Made by a program: the position numbers and the translations under genes. Source: Nocardioides okcheonensis (GTDB lineage Bacteria > Actinomycetota > Actinomycetes > Propionibacteriales > Nocardioidaceae). Taken from it: 64,000 nucleotides of DNA. A model generated the notes under the pieces. The model searched no databases. It had not been told where the DNA came from and saw nothing but the letters and a program-made list of their open reading frames with translations. Positions 42,386-51,073 of the stretch are shown one piece after another; within the stretch, counting starts at the first letter, position 1; each line of letters starts with the position of its first letter. The stretch is taken from the NCBI RefSeq assembly GCF_020991065.1, contig NZ_CP087710.1:3782001-3846000 (forward strand), in the 5' to 3' direction.

Positions 42386-43599
42386 GCACCGCACCGCACG
42401 ACCAGCACGAGGCACGTCCGGCCGCCGCACGCAGCGACGAGCCCGCCTGGCTCCTCGTCACCAAGCGCGAGGTCGTCTCGCGCATCACCGACAAGTCGTT
42501 CGTCATCGGCACCGTCCTCATGGTCGCGATGATCGTCGGCGTCCTCGGGTTCACCGCCTGGCAGGACGGGCGCACCAACGAGGTCACCCTCGCGGTCACC
42601 CCCGACGCCGTCGCGATGGGCGAGGCCGTGGTCGACCTCGGCCCTGACGTCGACGAGAAGGTCGACGTGACCCTCGTCGACGTCGACGACGCGGACGCCG
42701 CCGAGGCGCTGCTCACCGAGGGCGAGGCCGACGCCTGGCTGCACCCCGTCGACGACGGGTGGGAGCTGACCACCGAGTCGAGCGAGGACGGCTCGCTCAC
42801 CGACGTGGTGACCGCCGTGGTGCGCCAGCAGGTGCTGGCCGACAACGCCGCCGGGACCGGCGTGACCCTCGACCAGCTCGAGGCGGGCAGCACCGTCAGC
42901 ACCGACTTCGTGCGCGGCGACGCGGAGAAGGCGGCGGTGGCCGAGGTGGTCGGCTTCGTCTTCGTCTTCCTCTTCTACTTCGCCGCGCTCGTCTTCGGCA
43001 TGCAGCTGGCCAACTCGGTGATCGAGGAGAAGCAGAGCCGGATCGTGGAGATCATCGCCGCCGCCATCCCGCTGCGGCAGCTGCTCGCCGGCAAGGTGCT
43101 CGGCAACACCGCCCTGGCCCTGATCCAGGTCCTCGTCTACGCCGTCGTCGGACTGATCGGCATGTCGTTCACGTCCTACAAGTCCTTCGTCCCCGACCTC
43201 TCCGGGCCGGCCGCGTGGTTCATCGCGTTCTTCCTGGCCGGGTTCGTGGCGCTGGCCTGCCTCTGGGCGGTCGCCGGGTCGCTGGCCTCGCGCACCGAGG
43301 ACCTGCAGGCGACCTCGACGCCCCTGACGATGCTGATGCTGGTGATGTTCTTCGGCGGCCTGTCGCTGGAGGGCCGCGCCCAGGTGATCGCGTCGTACGT
43401 CCCGCCGGTGTCCGCGGTCGTGATGCCCAAGCGGATCCTCGCCGGTGGCGTCGAGTGGTGGGAGCCGCTGCTCGCGCTGGGGCTGCTGGCCGCGTTCGCG
43501 GCGGTCACCGTCTGGGCGGGCGAGCGGCTCTACCGCCGGGCGCTGCTGCAGACCGGTGGCCGGGTCACCCTGCGCCAGGCGTGGTCCGCCGCGGAGTGA
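42382..43599 (+). CDS. ABC-2 type exporter permease (NatB-like)
   Basis: 405 aa. A cytosolic start WLLVTKREVVSRITDKSFVIGTV leads into helix 1. A large extracellular domain (about 60-185) follows, then five helices from VVGFVFVFLFYFAALVFG onward. VIEEKQSRIVEIIAAAIPLRQLLAGKVLG is the ABC2_membrane_3 (NatB/YhaP) coupling motif. The substrate is unknown; the family exports sodium, lipids or peptides. Confidence 0.9.
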   Translation: MSTAPHDQHEARPAAARSDEPAWLLVTKREVVSRITDKSFVIGTVLMVAMIVGVLGFTAWQDGRTNEVTLAVTPDAVAMGEAVVDLGPDVDEKVDVTLVDVDDADAAEALLTEGEADAWLHPVDDGWELTTESSEDGSLTDVVTAVVRQQVLADNAAGTGVTLDQLEAGSTVSTDFVRGDAEKAAVAEVVGFVFVFLFYFAALVFGMQLANSVIEEKQSRIVEIIAAAIPLRQLLAGKVLGNTALALIQVLVYAVVGLIGMSFTSYKSFVPDLSGPAAWFIAFFLAGFVALACLWAVAGSLASRTEDLQATSTPLTMLMLVMFFGGLSLEGRAQVIASYVPPVSAVVMPKRILAGGVEWWEPLLALGLLAAFAAVTVWAGERLYRRALLQTGGRVTLRQAWSAAE

Positions 43600-43609
43600 C
43601 CCGCGCACC

Positions 43610-44068
43610 TCACCAGAGGTGCAGCAGCGACGAGGTCCCGGCCACGACGGCCCAGAACCGCACGCCCCGACCGATCAGGCCGGTGGCGATGAAGATCCAG
43701 AAGTTGACCCGCAGGGTCCCGGCGAGGACCGCGGTGACGGCGTAGGGCGGGAAGCCCGTCGCCGCCGAGAACAGCAGAAGGCCGGCCGTGAACCACGGCC
43801 GGCCTTCTGCGCGTGCGTGCCACTTGTCCAGGGACGCCTGCGCCTTCGGCTTCTGCAGCTGGCGGTGCACCCACGGGGCGCGGTCGACGTGCATGCCGCC
43901 CCAGTACCAGAGGATCTTCCCGATCATCTGCCCGATCGTCGCCGCGACGACGAGCCCCCAGAAGTGGGTCGGAGCCTGGGTGATCGCACCACCGAGGAAC
44001 AGCTCGATGTTGATCAGGGGAACGAGGGCGGAGGCGATGGAGACGCCCAGCACGCTCCAGAAGAGCAT
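43610..44068 (-). CDS. DedA/VTT-domain small membrane protein
   Basis: 152 aa. Hydrophobic segments and motifs of the VTT (SNARE-associated, YqaA-like) family: ASALVPLINIELFLGGAI, WGLVVAATIGQMIGKILWYWGG and FSAATGFPPYAVTAVLAG. Family members flip or transport phospholipids. It starts in the stop of the CDP-alcohol phosphatidyltransferase gene (1-nt overlap), which fits a phospholipid context. The coding region holds a 17-bp perfect hairpin at 43774-43810. Confidence 0.83.
   Translation of the reverse strand: MLFWSVLGVSIASALVPLINIELFLGGAITQAPTHFWGLVVAATIGQMIGKILWYWGGMHVDRAPWVHRQLQKPKAQASLDKWHARAEGRPWFTAGLLLFSAATGFPPYAVTAVLAGTLRVNFWIFIATGLIGRGVRFWAVVAGTSSLLHLW
43774..43810. repeat. perfect 17-bp inverted repeat inside a coding sequence
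   Basis: GCAGAAGGCCGGCCGTG (43774-43790) and CACGGCCGGCCTTCTGC (43794-43810) are exact reverse complements with a 3-nt loop, all within the DedA-like gene. The encoded peptide is around AEGRPWFTAGLL. Such a stable stem would be a strong RNA structure on either strand. Confidence 0.9.
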
Positions 44069-44709
44069 CAGGCCGGGGTCCCCGGGACCGGGAGCCCGAT
44101 GCGGACCAGGCGGTGCAGCGAGACGCACTTGAGCACCAGCAGGGCCGAGGCGATCACCAGGCCGACCCACATCCAGCCGGTGACCAGCAGCAGCACCGCG
44201 AAGAGCGCGCTGTTGACGGCCTTGGCGGGCTTCGACCAGTTCCACAGCCAGGTCGGACGGTCGACCACGAAGAAGTAGTTGGGGCTGCGCACCGGCCAGG
44301 CCAGGAAGGCGATCGACAGGAAGCAGTCGACGACCATGAACTCGGCGAGGTAGACGAAGATCGCGGGGGAGAGGTCCGGCTGGAGCCACGCGAGGCCGAC
44401 GTAGAAGGCAGCGGCGTTGAGCCGGTCGCACATGATGTCGAGGACGGCGCCGATGCGGGTCTCGCAGTCGCGCACCCGTGCGTAGAAGCCGTCCAGCATG
44501 TCGCCGACCCAGTAGACGACCAGCGCCACGACGAGCAGCGTCAGGCTCTGCTGGTGGGCGGCGACGGCGGCCAGCACGACGGAGGCGACGGTGCGGACCG
44601 CCGTGATCACGGTGGCGCCGGTCAGCAGTCGCTCCTCGCGGACGCCGTACCGGTCGTCGGGGTCGCTGACAGGCTGCGCCTGCACCCCTCCCAGCAGCAC
44701 GTTCCCCAC
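44068..44709 (-). CDS. CDP-alcohol phosphatidyltransferase family protein
   Basis: 213 aa, GTG start with TAGCAT 7 nt upstream. The family signature is complete: GDMLDGFYARVRDCETRIG, then AVLDIMCDRL (D-x2-D-G-x2-A-R...G-x3-D-x3-D), giving the two-metal active site. About six membrane helices. It transfers a phosphatidyl or similar group from a CDP-alcohol to an acceptor alcohol in phospholipid synthesis; which acceptor is unknown. Confidence 0.9.
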   Translation of the reverse strand: MGNVLLGGVQAQPVSDPDDRYGVREERLLTGATVITAVRTVASVVLAAVAAHQQSLTLLVVALVVYWVGDMLDGFYARVRDCETRIGAVLDIMCDRLNAAAFYVGLAWLQPDLSPAIFVYLAEFMVVDCFLSIAFLAWPVRSPNYFFVVDRPTWLWNWSKPAKAVNSALFAVLLLVTGWMWVGLVIASALLVLKCVSLHRLVRIGLPVPGTPA

Positions 44710-44719
44710 GTCCGTGATG

Positions 44720-45346
44720 CTATCGGGTGGCGCTGGCCGACCCGCTCCACAGGTCGGGCCAGGCGTGCCCCAGCTCCTGCACGAGCTCGCGCAGGAGGGG
44801 CAGGCTGACGCCGACGACGTTGCTGTGGTCGCCGTCGATGCCCGTCACGAAGGCCGCTCCCAGGCCGTCGATCGTGAAGGCACCGGCGACCTGCAGCGGC
44901 TCGCCGGTGGCGACGTAGGCGTCGATCTCGTCGTCGGTGACGTCGGCGAAGCGGACCACGGTGGACCCGGTGGCCGCTGCCACGCGCCCCGAGGACGCCT
45001 CGCGGAGGCAGTGCCCGGTGTGGAGCACGCCGGACCGGCCACGCATGGTGCGCCAGCGCGCTCGTGCCTCGTCGGGCTCGTAGGGCTTGCCGAGCGCCTC
45101 GCCGTCGAGCTCGAGCACCGAGTCGCAGCCCAGCACCAGGGCGTCGACGGGCACGTCCGGCCGCGCCGCGACCGCCGCGCACTTCAGCTCCGCGAGCTGG
45201 AGCGCGAGCTCGGCCGGCGGCAGGCCGGCGACCTGCGTCTCGTCGACGCCGCTGACCACGACGGTCGGGTCGACCCCGGCCGCCCGCAGCGTGGCGAGCC
45301 GGGCGGGGGAGGCGGAGGCGAGGACCAGGGGCACCCGAGCCGTCAC
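44720..45346 (-). CDS. maf: Maf-like nucleoside triphosphate pyrophosphatase
   Basis: 208 aa, GTG start overlapping the DUF885 stop (GTGA). It starts PLVLASASPARLATLRAAGVDP (the SxxR motif). Further motifs are VDALVLGCDSVLELDGEALGKP and the catalytic-Asp block. It hydrolyses non-canonical dTTP/UTP-type nucleotides to the monophosphate, a house-cleaning role. It lies between DUF885 and the CDP-alcohol transferase genes on one strand. Confidence 0.9.
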   Translation of the reverse strand: MTARVPLVLASASPARLATLRAAGVDPTVVVSGVDETQVAGLPPAELALQLAELKCAAVAARPDVPVDALVLGCDSVLELDGEALGKPYEPDEARARWRTMRGRSGVLHTGHCLREASSGRVAAATGSTVVRFADVTDDEIDAYVATGEPLQVAGAFTIDGLGAAFVTGIDGDHSNVVGVSLPLLRELVQELGHAWPDLWSGSASATR

Positions 45347-47028
45347 AGCCGCTCCAGCGCGGTGCGCAGCGGGTCGAGGCCCAGCGAGCCGAGGTCGAGG
45401 GCGGCGCGGTGGAACGCCTTGAGGTCGAAGTCGTCGCCCTGGCGCCGCCGGACCTCGTCGCGGGCCTCGAGCCAGATCCGCTCGCCGACCTTGTAGGACG
45501 GGGCCTGACCGGGGAGGCCGAGGTAGCGCTTGACCTCGAACTGGATGAACTCGTCGTCCATCCGGCAGTGCAGCCGCATGAACTCCAGGCCCAGCTCCGG
45601 GGTCCAGGTCTCGCCGGGGTGGAAGGCCGTGCCGCCGGCGCCGAGCCGGTTGTCCTCGGGGATGGTGAGCTCGAGGTGCATGCCGATGTCGACGATGACC
45701 CGCGCCGCGCGCAGCGACTGGCCGTCGAGCATGCCGAGCAGGTCGGCCGGGTCGTCGAGGAAGCCGAGGTCCTCCATCAGCCGCTCGGCGTAGAGGGCCC
45801 AGCCCTCGCCGTGGCCGCTGCACCAGCACATCAGCCGCTGCCAGCGGTTGAGGGTGTCGCTGCGGTAGGCGGTCTGGGCGACCTGGAGGTGGTGGCCCGG
45901 GACGCCCTCGTGGTAGACGGTCGTCACCTCGCGCCAGGGGTGGAAGTCCTCGATGCCGTCGGGCACTGACCACCACATCCGGCCAGGCCGCTCGAAGTCC
46001 TCCGAGGGGCCGGTGTAGTAGATGCCGCCGTCGTTGGTGGGCGCCAGCATGCACTCGATCCGGCGGACCGGCTCGGGGATGTCGAAGTGGACCCCCGCCA
46101 TCTCCTCGAGGGTCCGGTCGGCGAGCCGCTGCATCCACTGGCGGAACTCCTCGCGGCCGTGGACGACCCGCGCGGGGTCGGCGTCGAGGTGGGCCACCGC
46201 ACCGTCGACGTCGGCGCCCGGCAGGATCCGGTCGGCGGTCGCGTGCATCAGGTCGGACAGGCGCTGCAGCTCGGTCCAGCCCCAGGCGTAGGTCTCGTCG
46301 AGGTCGACCTCGGCGCCGAGGAAGTAGCGGCTGGCCAGCGCGTACGCCTCGCGGCCGACGCCCTCCTTCTCGCGCCCCTGCGGCTCGAGCTCGTCGCTGA
46401 GGAAGAGGCCGAACGCGGCGGTGGCGGCGCTCGCCGCACCCGCGGCGGCGCGCAGCGCGCTGTCGTCGGCGCGGCCGAGGCGCTCGACGAGTCCGAGGTA
46501 GAAGTCGCCGGCGTCGCCGGCCTGGCCGGTCCAGCGGCGCACCTGCTCGGCCACCTCTGCGTACTGCCGGGCGGCGACGACGTTGCCCTTGCGGGCCTCG
46601 TCGGACAGCGTCACCCGCAGCCCCTCCAGCGCGGCGGGGACCGCCTCCAGCCTGGCCGCGATGGCGGCGACGGCCTCGTCGCCCTCGGTCGGCATCAGGT
46701 CGAACACGCCGCGGATCTCGTGCAGCGGGCTCCACAGCACCGACATCCGCGACCGGTTGACGCCCGCCTCCTCGAGCTCGATCTCGAGCCGGGTGCGCTC
46801 GAGGAACGCGTCCTGGGCCGCCGCCTCGCGGTCGTCGACCGGGGTGGCCGCCTCCACGGCGGCGACCACGCGGCGCGCCAGCTTCAGGCGGGCGTCGAAG
46901 CCGGCGGGCGAGAAGTCGGTCATCTCGTGCTCGTGGCCGGCGACCCCGATGGAGGTCGCGGTCAGCGGGTCGAGGGCGCAGTAGTCCTCGACGAAGGCGT
47001 CACAGAGGGCATCGATGGTCCGGGTCAC
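45343..47028 (-). CDS. DUF885 metallopeptidase-like protein
   Basis: 561 aa, GTG start with TAGGGT 6 nt upstream. DUF885 proteins carry an HExxxGHH-type motif, here TTVYHEGVPGHHLQVAQ at about residues 370-386, and a distal acidic motif in GEGWALYAERLMED. They are predicted gluzincin-like zinc peptidases. No signal peptide is present, so it is probably cytosolic. First gene of a maf/CDP-alcohol transferase/DedA run. Confidence 0.88.
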   Translation of the reverse strand: MTRTIDALCDAFVEDYCALDPLTATSIGVAGHEHEMTDFSPAGFDARLKLARRVVAAVEAATPVDDREAAAQDAFLERTRLEIELEEAGVNRSRMSVLWSPLHEIRGVFDLMPTEGDEAVAAIAARLEAVPAALEGLRVTLSDEARKGNVVAARQYAEVAEQVRRWTGQAGDAGDFYLGLVERLGRADDSALRAAAGAASAATAAFGLFLSDELEPQGREKEGVGREAYALASRYFLGAEVDLDETYAWGWTELQRLSDLMHATADRILPGADVDGAVAHLDADPARVVHGREEFRQWMQRLADRTLEEMAGVHFDIPEPVRRIECMLAPTNDGGIYYTGPSEDFERPGRMWWSVPDGIEDFHPWREVTTVYHEGVPGHHLQVAQTAYRSDTLNRWQRLMCWCSGHGEGWALYAERLMEDLGFLDDPADLLGMLDGQSLRAARVIVDIGMHLELTIPEDNRLGAGGTAFHPGETWTPELGLEFMRLHCRMDDEFIQFEVKRYLGLPGQAPSYKVGERIWLEARDEVRRRQGDDFDLKAFHRAALDLGSLGLDPLRTALERL

Positions 47029-47078
47029 GGGGCGACCCTATGCCGAGGCTCGGACGTCGGTCAGCCGGTTTCGTCGCC

Positions 47079-47125
47079 GACGGTGGAGCCGACGGCCGCT
47101 AGGTCGGGCCCGTCGCTCCACCGTC
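47079..47125 (-). repeat. 3'-end palindromic element, copy A, containing a gene's stop codon
   Basis: GACGGTGGAGC and GCTCCACCGTC form perfect 11-bp arms around an inner GGCCGCTAGGTCGGGCC segment. It matches copy B (48172-48218) at all but three positions. Read on the minus strand it encodes the last residues GDGGATGPT and the TAG stop of the AbiEi-like gene. Confidence 0.85.
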
Positions 47126-48103
47126 GCCGAGCGCGCAGGCCGGGCCGCACGGTCGAGGCACACCGACCCACCCTCGTCGCCGGAGCACCTGCGCGACGAT
47201 CGCGGCCAGGCGGCACGGCTCGAGGACCTGCGCCCAGCCGGGGCGCAGGGTGAGGTGGTCGTCGACCGACGCGTCGAGGTCGCGCTGCAGGTCGGACCAC
47301 CGGTCCACCGCATCACGGTGCCCGAAGGCCCCGTCGAGCTCGACGAGGACCCGCTCGGGTGCGTACCGCACGTCGCGGTGCACGACGCCGGACGCGGTGT
47401 CCTGCCGCAGCTGGCGCTCACCGAGCGGCAGGCCGTGGGCGCGCTCGACGTCGCGCAGGTAGCGCTGCTCCAGCACGGACCTGGCGCCCGAGGCCACGTC
47501 CGCCAGGACCTCGCCCAGGAACGCCCGCCGTGGCAGTCGGGGCAGCCGGCCGACGGTCTGCGCCAGCCGCTCGGCCGTCGTCAGTCCTTGGTGGACCGCG
47601 TCGGAGAGCAGCGCGACGGCGCCGGCCGGGTCCCGGTCGGCCGCGGCCTTGAGGAGGGCGAGCTCGACGGCCACGCGCGGTGGGCGCCGGTTCGGCTGCA
47701 CCCACTGCTCGTGCTCCGCCACCCGCTCGACCACGACGCCCTCGGGCGGACGGATCCGTCGGTCGTGACCCACGACCAGCCGGACCGGTTCGGTCCCCGT
47801 GCCGCCGGCCCGCCGGTCGCGGGTCATGCCGTGCGCGTCGAGGGCCGACTCCCGGTGGAGTGCGGCCGGCGCACACGCGAGCACGGCCGCCCAGCGGCGC
47901 TGGGCGCGGGTGGGGCGTGCGCCGTGGTCGACGTAGACGCCCGGGTGGACGACGAACAGCTCGCGCCGCGCGACCAGGCGGCGTACGTCCGCGCGCGAGG
48001 CACCCAGCTCGACGAGCTGCGACCGGGAGACCACGCCGTCCTGCGCCCGGAGCAGGCGTGCGAGGCGGTCCTGGTCCAGGGAGCTCGTCGAGCGCTTCGG
48101 CAT
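47099..48103 (-). CDS. AbiEi/DUF559-type protein (antitoxin-like HTH + nuclease-like domain)
   Basis: 334 aa from ATG 48103, preceded by GGAGG. The N-terminal winged-helix LRAQDGVVSRSQLVELGASRADVRRLVARREL is the AbiEi antitoxin-type domain. The C-terminal ELDGAFGHRDAVDRWSDLQRD resembles DUF559/VSR-like PD-(D/E)xK nucleases with plausible acidic residues. Such two-domain proteins are multi-copy in actinobacteria and have no proven toxin partner; none is adjacent here. The final nine codons and stop are provided by a repeat element, and a second copy of the element lies upstream of the start. Confidence 0.8.
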   Translation of the reverse strand: MPKRSTSSLDQDRLARLLRAQDGVVSRSQLVELGASRADVRRLVARRELFVVHPGVYVDHGARPTRAQRRWAAVLACAPAALHRESALDAHGMTRDRRAGGTGTEPVRLVVGHDRRIRPPEGVVVERVAEHEQWVQPNRRPPRVAVELALLKAAADRDPAGAVALLSDAVHQGLTTAERLAQTVGRLPRLPRRAFLGEVLADVASGARSVLEQRYLRDVERAHGLPLGERQLRQDTASGVVHRDVRYAPERVLVELDGAFGHRDAVDRWSDLQRDLDASVDDHLTLRPGWAQVLEPCRLAAIVAQVLRRRGWVGVPRPCGPACALGDGGATGPT

Positions 48104-48171
48104 CCTCCGACGATCGCCCCGGCGGCGCCCCGGACACCACGGGGCGCGACCGATCTGTGGACGGTCCCGGC

Positions 48172-48218
48172 GACGGTGGAGCGTGCGGCCGCTAGGTCGG
48201 GCCCGTCGCTCCACCGTC
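48172..48218 (-). repeat. 3'-end palindromic element, copy B
   Basis: Perfect 11-bp arms GACGGTGGAGC/GCTCCACCGTC around GGCCGCTAGGTCGGGCC. It begins 15 nt beyond the stop of the carboxylase epsilon gene on the minus strand, in the same orientation relative to that gene as copies A and C to theirs. The rest of the gap 48104-48232 shows nothing else. Confidence 0.85.
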
Positions 48219-48232
48219 GGTCAGGTCGTCCC

Positions 48233-48460
48233 TCAGTGCGGCAGGCCGCTCGCGCGCCAGGCGCCCGCTCCGGGGCGGTGGGTCTGGCGTACGCCGCGGG
48301 CGGGGAGGTTCCACGACGGGCGCGGCTTCCTCGGCGGCTCGCCGCCCGCCGACCCCAGCGCCGAGAAGACCGCGACCAGCGCGGCGACCTCCTCCGGTGT
48401 GGCGTCGGGGTTGACGACGCGGAGGAGGGGTGGCTGGTTCTGGTCGATGTCTGCGTTCAT
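48233..48460 (-). CDS. acyl-CoA carboxylase epsilon subunit
   Basis: 75 aa from ATG 48460 (GAGGTG 5 nt upstream; GTG 48466 also possible). LRVVNPDATPEEVAALVAVFSAL is the AccE/PccE helix motif, and a conserved aromatic-Pro tail (PSWNLPARG) follows. Small epsilon subunits stabilise actinobacterial acyl-CoA carboxylase beta-alpha complexes. It lies 117 nt downstream of the beta subunit gene on the same strand; that gap holds no recognised element. Confidence 0.88.
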   Translation of the reverse strand: MNADIDQNQPPLLRVVNPDATPEEVAALVAVFSALGSAGGEPPRKPRPSWNLPARGVRQTHRPGAGAWRASGLPH

Positions 48461-48577
48461 GCTCACCTCGTGGGTTTCGTCGCGCGGGCCCGGCTTCGCA
48501 GGCTCAGCCGGGGCCGCTTGCTCAACCTCGTCTCCGTTCGGTGCTCGCTCCTGCGTCGCGAGCCCCGAGTCGCTTGA

Positions 48578-50206
48578 TCACAGCGGGATGTTCCCGTGCT
48601 TCTTGGGCGGGAGGGTCTCCCGCTTGGTGCGCAGCAGGCGCAGCGCGCGGACGATCTCGAGGCGGGTCTCGTGGGGGGAGATCACGGCGTCGACGTAGCC
48701 GCGCTCGGCCGCGATGTAGGGGTTGGCGAGGGTGGTCTCGTACTCCTCGATGAGCTCGGCCCGCTTCGCCTCGACGTCGCCGCCGGCGTCCGCGACCTTC
48801 TTCAGGGTCTTGCGGTGCAGGATGTTGGCCGCGCCCTGGGCGCCCATCACGGCGATCTGGGCGGTGGGCCAGGCGATGTTGATGTCGGCGCCGAGGTGCT
48901 TGGAGCCCATCACGTCGTAGGCGCCGCCGTAGGCCTTGCGGGTGATGGTGGTGACCAGCGGGACGGTGGCCTCGGCGTAGGCGTAGATCAGCTTGGCGCC
49001 GCGGCGGATGATGCCGTCCCACTCCTGGTCGGTGCCGGGCAGGAAGCCGGGGACGTCGACGAAGGTCAGGACCGGCAGGTTGAAGGCGTCGCAGAACCGC
49101 ACGAAGCGGGCGGCCTTCTCGCTGGCGTCGATGTCGAGGGTGCCGGCGAACTGCATCGGCTGGTTGGCGACCACGCCGACCGACTGGCCCTCGACGCGGC
49201 CGAAGCCGATGAGGATGTTGGGCGCGAACAGCTCCTGGACCTCGAGGAACTCCTCGTCGTCGAGCACGGCGGTGATGACGTCGTGCATGTCGTAGGGCTG
49301 GTTCGGGGAGTCCGGGATCAGCGCGTCGAGCGTGCGGTCGAGGTCGGTGACCTCCATGTCCGGCGCCTCGTCGTAGGTCGGCGCCGGGTCCAGGTTGTTC
49401 TGGGGAAGGAACGACAGCATCGACTTGACGTACTCGATCGCGTCCTCCTCGTCGCTGGCCATGTAGTGGGCGTTGCCGGACTTGGTGTTGTGGGTGCGCG
49501 CGCCGCCGAGGTCCTCCATCGTGACGTCCTCGCCGGTGACGGTCTTGATCACGTCGGGGCCGGTGATGAACATCGCGGAGGTCTGGTCGACCATCACGGT
49601 GAAGTCGGTGACGGCGGGGGAGTAGACGTGGCCGCCGGCGCAGTTGCCCATGATCAGGCTGATCTGCGGGATCACGCCGGAGGCGTGGACGTTGCGGCGG
49701 AAGATCTCGCCGTAGAGGCCGAGGGAGACCACGCCCTCCTGGATGCGGGCGCCGGCGCCCTCGTTGATGCCGATGATCGGGCAGCCGGTCTTGATCGCGA
49801 GGTCCATGACCTTGGTGATCTTCTCGCCGTAGACCTCGCCCAGCGAGCCGCCGAAGACGGTGAAGTCCTGGCTGAACACGCAGACCATCCGGCCGTTGAC
49901 CTCGCCGTAGCCGGTCACCACGCCGTCGCCGTAGGGGCGGTTCTTCTCCAGCCCGAACGCGGTGGAGCGGTGCCGGGCGAGCTCGTCGAGCTCGACGAAG
50001 GTGCCCTCGTCGAACAGCATCTCGATCCGCTCCCGGGCGGTGCGGCGGCCCTTGGCGTGCTGCTTCTCGATCGCCTTCTCGGAGCCCGCGTGCACGGCCT
50101 CGTCCAGCCGGCGCTCGAGGTCGGCGAGCTTGCCGGCGGTCGTGCGGATGTCGATGCCTGTGTCCTGCGAGGGGACGTCGGTGCCCTCACCCGGCTGTGC
50201 ACTCAC
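48578..50206 (-). CDS. acyl-CoA (propionyl-CoA) carboxylase beta subunit
   Basis: 542 aa, GTG start. Carboxyltransferase halves: [41 protein letters not shown] with the CoA-side oxyanion hole, and [47 protein letters not shown]. It is AccD5/PccB-like, which prefers propionyl-CoA, though acetyl-CoA cannot be excluded. It pairs with the alpha subunit at 29949-31727 and epsilon next door. The biotin ligase gene starts divergently 51 nt away, linking apo-enzyme and its modifier. Confidence 0.94.
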   Translation of the reverse strand: MSAQPGEGTDVPSQDTGIDIRTTAGKLADLERRLDEAVHAGSEKAIEKQHAKGRRTARERIEMLFDEGTFVELDELARHRSTAFGLEKNRPYGDGVVTGYGEVNGRMVCVFSQDFTVFGGSLGEVYGEKITKVMDLAIKTGCPIIGINEGAGARIQEGVVSLGLYGEIFRRNVHASGVIPQISLIMGNCAGGHVYSPAVTDFTVMVDQTSAMFITGPDVIKTVTGEDVTMEDLGGARTHNTKSGNAHYMASDEEDAIEYVKSMLSFLPQNNLDPAPTYDEAPDMEVTDLDRTLDALIPDSPNQPYDMHDVITAVLDDEEFLEVQELFAPNILIGFGRVEGQSVGVVANQPMQFAGTLDIDASEKAARFVRFCDAFNLPVLTFVDVPGFLPGTDQEWDGIIRRGAKLIYAYAEATVPLVTTITRKAYGGAYDVMGSKHLGADINIAWPTAQIAVMGAQGAANILHRKTLKKVADAGGDVEAKRAELIEEYETTLANPYIAAERGYVDAVISPHETRLEIVRALRLLRTKRETLPPKKHGNIPL

Positions 50207-50257
50207 GCGGTGGCCTCCTGGTCGGTCGAATCTGGTCCGTCCGGCAATCTAGTGCCC

Positions 50258-51058
50258 ATGACCGCCGCGCTCCCACCTCGCCCACCCCTCGACGTCGACC
50301 GGATCACCGCCCCGGCGGGCTGGCGGGTCGAGGTCGAGGAGGCCACGCCCTCGACCAACGCGGCGCTCGCCGCGCGCGCCCGGGCGGGCGAGGAGCCCGG
50401 CCTGGTGCTGGTCACCGAGCACCAGACGTCGGGCCGCGGCCGCCTCGACCGGGTGTGGGAGACGCCGCCGCGCTCGTCGCTGACCTTCTCGGTGCTGCTG
50501 CGCCCCGACCTGCCGGCCGACGCGTGGCCGTGGCTGCCGCTGCTCACCGGCTACGCCGTCCAGGCCGCGCTCGCCGACCGGCTCCCCGACATCGGGCTCA
50601 AGTGGCCCAACGACGTCCTGGTCGACGTCGGCGAGACCGGCGCCGGGCGCAAGGTCGCCGGCATCCTGGTCGAGCGGATCGAGACCGACCTCGGGCCGGT
50701 CGCGGTCGTCGGGGTCGGCATCAACGTCGACCAGACCCTCGACGAGCTGCCGGTCGCGCTCGCCACCTCGGTGTCGCTGGAGACCGGCGAGCCGGTCGAG
50801 CGCACCGGCCTGCTCAGCCAGGTGCTGGGCTCGCTGCACGGGTTGATGGGCCTGCTCGACGACACCGAGGCGCTGCGCCGGGCGTACGCCGACGTGTGCG
50901 TGACGGTCGGACGCACGGTCGACGTGCACCTGCCCGGCGGCGAGGTGCGGCGCGGCGAGGCCCTCGACGTCGACGCCTCGGGCGCGCTGGTCGTCGGCAC
51001 CGCCGACGGCGCCTTCTCCGTCGCCGCGGGCGATGTCGTGCACGTGCGGCCCGCGTAG
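50258..51058 (+). CDS. birA: biotin--[acetyl-CoA-carboxylase] ligase
   Basis: 266 aa from ATG 50258. Biotin-binding motifs: STNAALAARARAGEEPG, TSGRGRLDRVW, SSLTFSVLL, KWPNDVL, GRKVAGILVE and VGVGINVD. A C-terminal SH3-like domain follows. There is no N-terminal DNA-binding HTH, so it is a monofunctional ligase and not a repressor. It biotinylates the BCCP lysines of the alpha carboxylase and pyruvate carboxylase. Confidence 0.94.
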   Translation: MTAALPPRPPLDVDRITAPAGWRVEVEEATPSTNAALAARARAGEEPGLVLVTEHQTSGRGRLDRVWETPPRSSLTFSVLLRPDLPADAWPWLPLLTGYAVQAALADRLPDIGLKWPNDVLVDVGETGAGRKVAGILVERIETDLGPVAVVGVGINVDQTLDELPVALATSVSLETGEPVERTGLLSQVLGSLHGLMGLLDDTEALRRAYADVCVTVGRTVDVHLPGGEVRRGEALDVDASGALVVGTADGAFSVAAGDVVHVRPA

Positions 51059-51073
51059 TGACATGATCGGCGC

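Noticed and set aside
47099..48103. toxin-antitoxin pair at the AbiEi-like gene
   Set aside because: No AbiEii-type nucleotidyltransferase toxin gene is adjacent on either side, so a TA call is not supported.
48596..51058. 820-aa plus-strand frame upstream of birA
   Set aside because: All but the last 266 residues are an antisense reading of the carboxylase beta gene; birA starts at ATG 50258.
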